From: Mucidula mucida
Lineage: Eukaryota; Basidiomycota; Agaricomycetes; Agaricales; Physalacriaceae
Direction of reading: 5' to 3'
DNA length: 64,000 bases
Assembly (NCBI GenBank): GCA_015501055.1
Contig: JADNYV010000096.1
Span: 62,001-126,000, forward strand
In this document: piece by piece, positions 55,220 through 64,000 of the stretch
How positions within the stretch are numbered: position 1 is the first letter of the stretch
How the letters are laid out: each line of letters opens with the position of its first letter
Notes under the pieces: model-generated
Told to the model about the DNA's origin: nothing
Databases searched by the model: none
The model's input: only the letters and a program-made list of their open reading frames with translations
Made by a program: the position numbers and the translations under genes

Positions 55220-57920
55220 TTCTGATTCCAGTTATCAGGTAGGGCGGGCAAGATACTAAAGGTACTAACTGAAATCAGTTGATATTGACTAGAATTGGTT
55301 CCAATTTCAGTTAGTGGAAGCTAACTGACAAGATGCTTTTTGTCATGCCTCCTACAAAGACGAGGTTGAAGAGTTACTGTATGGAGACACACTCTAGCAT
55401 TGTTGTGGCGGTGAACTAGAATATATTAACACTTGCACGCACCCCCATGTAACATGGCTTACAGGCAAATCCTCAGAAATGGTGCAATAGCACTGCCAGA
55501 ATTATTTACTTTGCTTTCCTTGTTGCAACCAACTCTTGAGTTGGTTTTGGAGCCTCCTGACGGTGCACCAAAGGCGCGCAGCAACCTTCTTAAAGGTGGA
55601 GGTCTTCCCGTGCTGAGTACTTAGTGCATGGTGTGAAAGCTCAAATTCACCATTTATAATGCTTTTACACCCGGTAGTTCCTGATAGGGGCCTTGTGCCA
55701 GCCTCTACCTACCTACCTACCTACCTATAAGAAAGTGGAACCATTGTTAATAGACAGTGACAAGACATGCAAAAGCAAACTCACCAGCATTCTCTAGACT
55801 AAGAGATGAGAGTATAAGTACTGTAGCTAAATGAAATATGTGACTGCCACAATGTGTTAGCAACTGACTAAGCCACGAGACTCAACCAGGTACCACAGCA
55901 AGAACTTAAGGAAGAAAGTGTTTGCGTTCGTAGAACTAGGCTAGGCCAGGTGTATAAATGAGATCGGAACTAAAGTACAATGATACTACACTACTGCTTA
56001 TATACTAGTAAGTCTGTGTTTGAGACTCCTTGTCCATACGTGTTTCCACTAGGGATGCTCCACGCCCTTGACCCAGTGTTGTATGCTACTAGTCCGTGAA
56101 ACCATTAAATACGAATGGTAACTGCATGTAAGTAATAATACTGAAACGACCATGTGTACTACGAGTGTCGGCGATGTGTATACAATAGGGAGTCCATGAG
56201 ATATCGGCATGTATGATGTCATCCATGTGTTGGACGTGTGTCCGACATGAGTACGGCTTCGGTAATGAAAAGGGGTATGATTGGTGATGAAACAGATGAT
56301 GAAACGGTCCGTTGGTTGATAAGACAAGGCCCCCGATAAGATATGATAAGATGTGAAAGTGTGAAAATATGGCGATTCATAACACAATGTGCTATTATAG
56401 TGTAGTGTGAAGAACTGAGACAGTAAGTAATAAAGTAAGTACAAGATGAAAGAAAACATAAGGTAATATGTGCTATTATGAAGGGTGATCTAATATACTA
56501 AGTCCAAGCTTATTAGTCCTGACGGACTGTGCACCTAGCGCAAGGCGCAAACATACATACTTATGCAACAAGGTGGATTCCCGGGGTCATGAACAAAGCA
56601 GCCTTTTGTGTAGTGGGCATCAAGGATGAGGATGCACCTAGACACGTGTTTACTGTCCACTACTTAATGTTGTGTGTTTTGTTCTCAATGACAACAACAA
56701 CAATGGTGATGGTAAGGCTAGGAGTTGATGAAAATTTCCAAGTTGAGAGTTGTGGGTGCCACTCAAAGGTTAATGTCTGAGCAAATGGTTATACTTATAG
56801 GCAAGTGTCCAAGATTGTTATGTTTGTAAGGAGACATAAGAGTAAGGCAAGCATAAGCATCAACACAACAATGAGGGAACAAAGAAAAAAGACAAATAGC
56901 TATGAGACTTTTGTGTTTGTAAAGCGTGAGAGTCAAAGAAGTTGATGATGATACGGAAGTAAATAAAGTGGCGCAGTGCACAGGTTGTTGGAATACCAAG
57001 TGCATTGCTGCACTCGAATGCCGGTCATTCCGACGCCGGCGCACTCCACCGGTGTTATCACCACCAACTCGCATCCATTCCCGCCGACTCATGTAATCCT
57101 CCAATTGTTATTTATGGTATATACACACGTAGAGTATATAAGCCTGTTCAGTAGTCAGTATAATCCAGTTTTGAATTTGCGGGTTTCCGCACCTCTAGTC
57201 CCGCCACGTTCCAACTCACTTGTTCATCGAGCGTAGCACTCTCGATTTCTCACAAAGGTGGGACAAACCCGTTCCGACATGCAGGTGCGCCGCGTGAGTG
57301 ACGCGACGCGACGCGAATACGAAGTATCACGTACCGGATAAACCTGCCGTGATCAATACTACAGGTGGGACGGACCCGTTACGACCTGCCAGAGCAAATA
57401 CTGGTGAGGAGAGAAAGCGACAGTATGAGAACTGAGCTTACTCATATATTAGGCTTGTGTAGACAAGAATGTTTAAAACCGATCAAACAAAGGGCGGAAA
57501 CAATTGTTATTTGCGGAATGGATAGTAATACAAGAAACGTTGACCATCATGAACTGAGTCCTGGGCCTGGATGATCGGCGGTTTTTGGCGCAGCCGGCAT
57601 CGTCCTTAGCGTTTACCGTCGACGTCGTCGACAGCGTCGAGCTTATTCAAGCGGCTCCGGCGTCGTGCCGTAATCAAAGGGTACTTGAACTGATCATGTC
57701 CAAATTGAAACGCCCCTCGTTTATGGCAGCCTAGACGCTGACAGGACGACCCCCAAGGAGCTATACCAGTGAGTCCGTCGTCGAGATCACTCATTCTGAT
57801 TCCATCCAGCTCGTCGTAGCCTGCTGAGCCCTCTTTTCGTCGCCTGACATTACCCGGTGATAGTCGGGCGGATCTTGGTGCGTATAACGAGAAGCTACAA
57901 CCCGGACCTACAATACCACC
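55220..57920. other. Gene-free, repeat-rich region
   Basis: Contents: a hairpin around 55270-55320 (ACTAACTGAAAT and its complement), a (CCTA)n microsatellite at 55705-55727, and AT-rich sequence to 57000. A CAAAGGTGGGAC...CGACATGC block at 57253-57282 is repeated with changes at 57361-57389. The part at about 57100-57255 (TATATAAGCC, then a C/T-rich end) looks like an LTR end, but no partner was found. Open frames are short and carry no domain. Confidence 0.45.
55705..55727. repeat. (CCTA)n microsatellite
   Basis: Five to six uninterrupted CTAC/CCTA units in otherwise AT-rich intergenic DNA. Confidence 0.9.
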
Positions 57921-60900
57921 ATGTCCTGGGCTAGAGCGCCAATTGCGCGTCTGTCGCGGCGCCAAGTCGTCGTCGGCATACGCAGGGAGGACCCGACGAG
58001 GATCTGGGAACGGCGATGCCCACTAACGCCCGACGCCGTGCACGAACTCGTTTCCAAGGAGGGCGTCCAAGTCCACGTTGAGCACTGCGACAGGCGTATA
58101 TTCCCTGACAGCGAATTCATCAGGGTACGTGCTCCAGAGAACTCGTATACGCCTATTGACGCGCATATAGGCTGGCGCCAACATCGTCTCTAGTCTGAAA
58201 GAAGCGCATATACACCTAGGCGTCAAGGAGCCGCCCCTCGACGAGCTCATTACAACACCATTAGGCGATGTCCAACGCACCCACATGATGTTCTCTCACA
58301 CCGCCAAGGCCCAGTCGTACAATATGCCCCTCCTGTTCTCGTTTCTCGATCCATGCTCTCGTCCTCCGCGATTAGTAGACTTTGAGATGCTCACTGACGA
58401 CCATGGCAGGCGCACAGTTGGCTTCGGTTGGTTCGCGGGTTTCGCAGGCGTCTTCGAGTCGCTCGTGTCCACGGCACAATCACACTTGCATCACGGCATC
58501 GCGTCGCCGTTTCTATACACTCCCCGGCCACATAGTTTGCCCTCCCTGGATCACTTACGCGCAGCTTTACGCGGCATTGGCACTTGCATAGCTACAGAAG
58601 GAACGCCAAAGGCCCTAGGGCCATTCGTAATTGGACTGACTGGTACAGGAAACGTCGCTAAAGGATGCCTTGATGCACTTTCGGAACTACCTATTCAGTC
58701 CATCGCACCTGATGATTTGCCGTCATTCGTTGCCAACCCAGACACGGATCTTCGAAAGGTATTCTGGCGAGGAACGTTTTCAACAATAGACTAACTCTTC
58801 CCCAGGTGTACCTTGTACATGCGAAACCTTCGGATTACTTTGTAAACAAAGATAATGGTTATTCTCGTGAAGAGTACTACGCCAAGCCGAATCTTTACAA
58901 GTCGGTATTTTCTTCAAATGTAGTAGCTTTCAATTGCCTTCCTACATATTTTCATCTCTCTGAGATAGATTGCCCCATATCTCACTCTATTCCTCAATGG
59001 TGGAGGATGGGCTCCCGGATTCCCTCGATTGATGTCTGGCGATGACCTTCGTATGGCCCTTTCTCGTGCCCATGCTGGGTGGAGGATGACCAACATTGGC
59101 GACATTAGTTGTGATCCCGAAGTAGGCTCTCTTCTTGCTCTTTACCGCGGCGTGCTTAATAAGTTAGGGTGGTCTTGAATTCATGACGCACGCAACGACA
59201 CTCTCGGACCCTTCCTTTAGCATTCGGCCTTCAGACGAGCTACCCGAAGTACGGATCATGTCCGTGGATATATTACCTACGTCGATTCCGCTCGACGCGT
59301 CCAAACACTTTTCGAGTGCTCTGCTGCCTTATTTACGCTCTGTCGTAGCCAGCTACGCTGGCGAAGACGCAGGCGAACTTGGAGTGGCACTTGACAGGGC
59401 TACTATCGCGCTTGACGGCCAGTTGACTGAAAAGCATGCGTGGCTAGCTGCTCACAGACCGTCGGAAAAGCATGTGCTGATTCTGGGTAGTGGAATGGTC
59501 GCTGGTCCCGTCGTTGATAAGATTGCCGAGAATCAGAATCGTCGTGTCACGATCGGTTTGTCTTTCCCACTTTTGTCGGACAAGACTGATGTTTACCCAG
59601 CTAGCAACTCTTTGGATGAATTGGAAGCGCTTACTAAATCGCACGCCAATGCCAGTTATGTTCAGCAGGACCTGAGCGATCTCACCAACATTGTCGAAGT
59701 GCTTAAAACTGCCGATGTTGTAATAAGGTGTGGATATTTGTCGCTCTGTTGATACTCGCTTCAACTATTCCATCTAGTCTTCTCCCGGCCACGTACCATC
59801 CGAAAGTAGCGGAACTATGCATCGAGCACAAGAAGCACCTTGTTACCGCGTCGTACATCTCTGATGAGATGAAGGCTCTGCATTCCAAGTCTGTCCTTTT
59901 CCTCGATGATGCGCTCTTCTAAAGCTTACGCTTTCCCAGCGCTGAAGCCGCCGGTGTCACACTTCTCAACGAAATTGGACTGGACCCGGGCATTGACCAT
60001 CTCACCGCCATCTCGATGATTAAGCGACTTCAAGCAGAGAACAAAGAGATTGTTAAATTCGCATCCTTCTGCGGTGGACTGCCCGACTTTTCGGTCAAGA
60101 TGGATCATCCGTTAAAGTACAAGTTCAGCTGGAACCCACGAGGCGCGCTATCTGGTTTCATGAATCCGGCTAGGTATCTGAATTCCAAGGGAGTGGCGGA
60201 GGTCAAGGCAGGCGAGATGTCGAAGGCATATATTCCGCATTTCGAGGTGAATGTCAACGAGAATTCGGTCTTGGAGGCCTACCCGAACAGGAACAGCATG
60301 CCTTATATTGGAGAATATGAGCTTGACGCCACAAAGTTGAGACAGTTCATTCGAGGAACGTTGAGGTATATCGTTTCTCTCTTATCAGTACATCCGTTAT
60401 ATCGATGTTATATATAGGTGTCCCGGCTTTTGCACGTTCATGGAGGAAATCCGGCAGGCAGGGTTTCTGGACACCACCCCACTTTCGGAAACGGAGTGGG
60501 CGCAAGCCGAGGATAGGCTCAAGATGACCAAGTTCCGCGATTCCGTGTCCAAGGGCGCGTTGCCGAAGTACAACCCCGAGCGAGCAGTTCGCTCGATTAC
60601 CTTGCTGGTGTGCTCGCGCGCGACCCGGAGTTCCAGTATGGGAAGAGTGAACGGGATATGGTGCTGTTGGTCCATCGCATCGAGACGGAGGATGGCGAGG
60701 TGCATACGGCGCAGTTGTATGTAACGGGGGACGAGAGGTATAGTGCGATGGCGAAGACAGTGGGGCTGCCTGTGGCGCTGGCGGCACTGCTGGTACTGGA
60801 TGGTCGCGTGGCAATTCGTGGTGTGATAGGGCCGGGCGATGAGAGTATGCGCGTGCCGATTTTGAGGGAGCTGGAGGCGAATGGGATTGAGATGGTGGAG

Positions 60901-60936
60901 CGTGTGGGCAGGTGTGAGGTTGAAGTTGATTATTAA
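57921..60936 (+). CDS. Bifunctional lysine-ketoglutarate reductase / saccharopine dehydrogenase (AASS-like), one frameshift
   Basis: Eight exons: 57921-58124, 58171-58758, 58806-58919, 58969-59121, 59168-59727, 59778-59888, 59940-60365, and 60418-60936. N-terminus [19 protein letters not shown] is basic and could target mitochondria. LKR half: [43 protein letters not shown]-site [34 protein letters not shown] half: [54 protein letters not shown], and near the end [17 protein letters not shown]. In animals and plants this enzyme converts lysine to aminoadipic semialdehyde via saccharopine. The summed exons are one base short of a multiple of three. The frame jumps between NPERAVR and [13 protein letters not shown] at about 60588-60598. 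It is otherwise undamaged, so this is a recent lesion or a sequence error. Confidence 0.88.
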
Positions 60937-61119
60937 TGTCAGAATACTACCAATAGATTAACGGAAATATTATCATTATTTTGTTTTTTTAAGTACTGGG
61001 GATTCATGAAATGATGATTGTGGATTGAGTGCTTCGCGGATCGCTTTGGATGAGGCTTGCGTTGCCTCGGGCTTCTGGTGTTCACAGTGCGTGACGAGAA
61101 GGTACCTTGATGAATTACC

Positions 61120-61470
61120 TACGCTTCCATAGAAATGAAAAATAAAATGTAGTAGCACCGCACGAGCAATCATAGATTTTCGACGCGGGCGGGAGGACTC
61201 GACATTGTGAATGTGACGAAGACGAAGAACATGAGGTGTTTACTGACCTCTGTCTCTAATAAACTTTGCAAGCGGAAGGTAGAGAGCCCGGGTCATCAGC
61301 GTGGTCAAGACTCTAAACCGGAAACAGAAAAGAAGACTCAGATATGTACTCTCCAGGTCGCACCACAAAAAGAAAATAAGAAAATCGGTCTTAGGCTCAC
61401 ACTTTAACACGCTGTTTGGTCACCCGAAGGCTAAGCCCGGAACCCACGACAAGGGAGCGTGCGGAACACT
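61120..61470. repeat. Dispersed repeat, second copy
   Basis: Shares with 47240-47590 the block TTTGGTCACCCGAAGGCTAA...GACAAGGGAGCG and the block CTCTCCAGGTCGCACCACAA. It also shares an inverted segment GAACATGAGGTGTTTACTGA (61227-61246). Outside these blocks the two copies have drifted. Confidence 0.7.
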
Positions 61471-62959
61471 GCCGGATAGTGACCGATTCCAGGAACCGGG
61501 TGACTTGTGGCGCCCCAAGCCCCCAACGCCCATAGACGTCAGACCCGCATTGTATGGCGAGTACTCTGCGAGCCCCAGTGTCAATGCAATGGCCTACTAA
61601 AATGTGCGTCAACACCAAGAAGACACTAGCCAATTTAAATGAACACTTACGACCATTACACCTCCCCGCCGGCCTGCACCCGAGGGCCTTTTGCTGAGCT
61701 CACCCCCAATAGGCGCAGACCGAACGGACGGGTTCAATCAGGGTAGAACCAATCCCGCATCCCTCACCTACACACACGAGGGGACGCTCCGACCCCGCAG
61801 CGTAGGCGAAAAGATACGACCAGTTTAACCTCGTGGTCGGACGTTGCCTTATGCTCTGGCGAACCAGTAGCGTCGACAGACAGAGTACTGCCCTACAACC
61901 CCACCCCTGGGAGGCGCGGCGGACGCACGCATCAGATCCAGATGAACAACGAAGGAAAAGTGCGATCCACAACCGCGGCCACCGCGTACGCCAGAACCAG
62001 CTGAACGCCGCGGTGAGTTTGGAGGGGCGAGACTCGTCGGAGGATAGGCGGCACCCGATCTCGACCCACGACACTATGCCGTCAGGACTGGCGAGGGCCT
62101 GAACGCGCAGAGGGCGGGGAAGACGATTGATGGTACGCGCAGACTATGCTCCGCCGCCTTGTGAACGCCGAATGAGAGCGCACGCCCGTATCGACGGCGA
62201 ATGCGGCATCCCTCTAATCGTGATGTCGTCCTAGGGCAGTAGTGAGCGATGTCAATGATGGTCAGAACGCCGAGACGTACTTTGGGTTGATGAGAGGACC
62301 ATCCCCTAGATGCGATGATCAGCAGTGAACGGTCGATAGAAACTGGGGACAACGCACAAGTCCTCTCATCGACAGCCAGGCGTCGTCCTGGCTGTCAGCC
62401 TCTGTCCTTCCTCGGTGTCGGCGCGTCGGCTCATCGTTCGGTCCTGTGAATACGTTTAGAAGAAGGGGAGATAACGGTGAGGAGAATGACAACCTGTCCT
62501 GGGGGTCCTGAGGAAAGAGGGAGACACCCATTCTCGAGGCTTTATAGTCAGAGAACTGTGGCTGTTCTTGTCCTATTTGGAGATATCATATCAAAAAAAA
62601 TAGTCGGGCGCCTATCCATTGATCAGAATGGACAATGGACAATCAAGTTCGGGCAGCCCTGCAGTGCTTCTTTGTGGCGCCATTGTTTGCGGAGAGACAG
62701 GAAAGCAAAGGCCTGGATTCGACAACTGAACATTTTAGTAGGTCTGTGATGAAGTTGAGCACACGAAGGTGAGAACAGAGCTAAGTGATCACACGTGATC
62801 GTGTAAACTTGTCTTGAAGGCCTGACCGCCGGAATCGCTTTACTGCCTTTCGCCCAACAACTTCGATGGAATAAATGAGCAACCACGTCTCGAAAAGCAC
62901 CGTAAACTACACTTCTTGTTCTGCGATCCTCCTAGATTCGTGCTATTGTTCTCCGTAAT

Positions 62960-63245
62960 ACTTACCAGGGTCAGGCTGCGACGTCCAAGGGCGTGTGTGT
63001 CCATTGCGCGATGCCTTTGTCTGGAAGGAGAAACTTGACCGGTGGTTCGACAAAGCTATCTGATGGCACAGACAATCATATTCTGATGCTTCTCTATCAG
63101 ACGGTCAGCTACTCAAGTAAGTAGTCAATTGACTTGCATGCTCCTATCGGAATCGTTGAACTTGATCATTTCGACATGCAAAACTTTGTTGCCACCTACA
63201 TACTTTTTGACGCTTTGGTGGACTCTTGACCATGTTCATTCACTC
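62960..63245. repeat. Remnant of the DJ-1 downstream flank (third arm)
   Basis: Reverse-complement similarity to the sequence just after the DJ-1 pseudogene (about 46970-47200): GCGATGCCTTTGTCTGGAAG pairs with the region around ACAAAGGCATCCAGGCAACG. TCTATCAGACGGTCAGCTACTCAA resembles TCTACCAGACGATCAGCTGC at 47632. No DJ-1 coding part is kept beyond CTTGACCATGTTCAT. Confidence 0.55.
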
Positions 63246-63421
63246 TGTCGGAGCCGCTCAGGGATTTCCAGCGGATCAATGTCGATCATCTCTCCTCGTA
63301 CTACAGTTACTATAGCGGCAGCGAATGTCTCCATCAGCTGGTCTCCATTGCCAGGTTGTCATTTAAAAACTTCGCTGGTGAACAACACACACAGCACACA
63401 ATTTCCCATTTTCCTGCCATC

Positions 63422-64000
63422 ATGTCATTAATCAGCGAACTCCCCTCTGAGCTCCTCGCCAGAGCCTTCGAGATTGGCATCTTCAAGTGGGGGATCCAAT
63501 TCCTCCTTCCCCTCCGACTGACCTGTCAGAGCTGGAACGAGATCGTCCTATTCACGCCTCGCCTCTTCGGAATCATCGACCTCAACCACGTTTCGCAATC
63601 CACCATTAAGCGACAGCTCGCGAGCGCTAAGGCAGCTCCTCTCTACGTGACCATTCCCCGCTATCTTGGTTACAACGGCGCGGAGCTAGAAACCATTCTC
63701 CTCACCACGGCGGAAAACTGGGTATACGCCGCGGTGCCTATGCGCGTCATGTACAAGATTCACCCAGGCAGGCGGGATGCTTTTACGCGTCTAGACGCGC
63801 TGCACGTCGCCGCTGGCGATCAAAAGCTCGCGTCCGAGTCCTTCTGGGGGCAGACAGCGCCGCCCAAATTGCGCTTCTTCAGCGCGGACGGGCTGTGCAG
63901 CCGGGGAGTATACAGCCTTATCGTGCCCAGCATCGTCGACTTTGAGCTGAACAACCTACACGGGCGCCTGGAGCATCATCGCCTGCGGGACATCCCGATG
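63422..64000 (+). CDS. F-box protein, 3' end outside window
   Basis: The ATG at 63422 opens a frame that runs through the right edge (193 codons, no intron). It starts with a compact F-box: SLISELPSELLARAFEIGI, then LPLRLTCQSWNEIVLFTPRLFGIIDL. This is the LPxELL...CxxW...P.LW arrangement of mushroom F-box proteins. After that the leucine-rich region begins (RLDALHVAAG, KLRFFSADGL, SIVDFELNNLHG). Presumed SCF substrate adaptor. It is different in sequence from the F-box gene at 39708. Confidence 0.85.
   Translation, partial: MSLISELPSELLARAFEIGIFKWGIQFLLPLRLTCQSWNEIVLFTPRLFGIIDLNHVSQSTIKRQLASAKAAPLYVTIPRYLGYNGAELETILLTTAENWVYAAVPMRVMYKIHPGRRDAFTRLDALHVAAGDQKLASESFWGQTAPPKLRFFSADGLCSRGVYSLIVPSIVDFELNNLHGRLEHHRLRDIPM

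Larger units (their letters stand above)
60937..63421. other. Repeat-bearing region without a gene
   Basis: Holds the second copy of the dispersed repeat (61120-61470), a GC-rich stretch 61650-62350 with chance frames, and a remnant of the DJ-1 3' flank (62960-63245). No domain was recognised on either strand. The last 150 bases are the promoter of the F-box gene at 63422. Confidence 0.45.

Noticed and set aside
57000..57255. Possible solo LTR ending near 57255
   Set aside because: A TATATAAG and a C/T-rich end are suggestive, but no second LTR, no clear TG..CA ends and no target duplication were found.
61700..62102. Overlapping frames of 89-124 codons on both strands in GC-rich DNA
   Set aside because: No domain, no consistent splice sites, and frames on both strands are equally open, as expected by chance in GC-rich sequence.

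Overview
The window looks like a chromosome segment of a mushroom-forming basidiomycete (Agaricomycetes). Genes are split by many short introns (about 45-60 nt, GT..AG, CTRAY-type branch sites). The gene content is typical of that group: a FunK1 kinase, a DUF6534 membrane protein, F-box proteins, a CYP450, an MCT-like MFS transporter, a DUF1264/OBAP protein, and copia, hAT and MULE elements. There is no bacterial, organellar or viral gene order. All gene models are my own splicing by eye, and family names come from remembered motifs, not database searches.

1-10.8 kb is a nest of decayed transposons: a hAT transposase pseudogene (+), a Ty1/copia gag-protease-integrase fragment (-), and a second copia linker/reverse-transcriptase fragment (-). 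That second fragment is cut in two by a complete MULE element (6340-10267) with ~250-bp terminal inverted repeats and a 9-bp target duplication. 11-24.4 kb holds a Vps62-like pseudogene, an OBAP gene, a FunK1 kinase, a TA-flanked MITE, a possible cyclin-like gene, the C-terminal half of a 4-coumarate-CoA-ligase-like enzyme, and an MFS transporter.

24.5-36.7 kb is the most unusual part. A Zn2Cys6-type regulator without its zinc cluster (-) is followed by a locus of six related genes of a family I cannot name. There is one diverged degenerate copy (+), one intact distant member (-), three head-to-tail copies in perfect 1,810-bp tandem units, and one truncated copy downstream. The family shares two phase-0 intron positions and a basic disordered C-terminal tail. 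The tandem copies and the truncated copy also share an upstream E-box/palindrome module. A truncated TAP-like hydrolase closes the region.

36.9-49 kb has two inverted-repeat elements with telomere-like internal sequence, and an F-box gene carrying a duplication that may create an intron. It also has a second adenylating-enzyme fragment (-), two disordered-protein genes (-), and a large inverted duplication of a DJ-1/PfpI gene with one intact and one dead arm. 49-64 kb has a DUF6534 gene (-), an intact P450 (+), and a hAT-type MITE with a perfect 8-bp target duplication. It ends with a bifunctional lysine-ketoglutarate reductase/saccharopine dehydrogenase gene (+) carrying one frameshift, then repeat-rich sequence and the start of an F-box gene at the right edge. 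Most genes are monocistronic neighbours; I see no metabolic cluster that clearly works as one unit.
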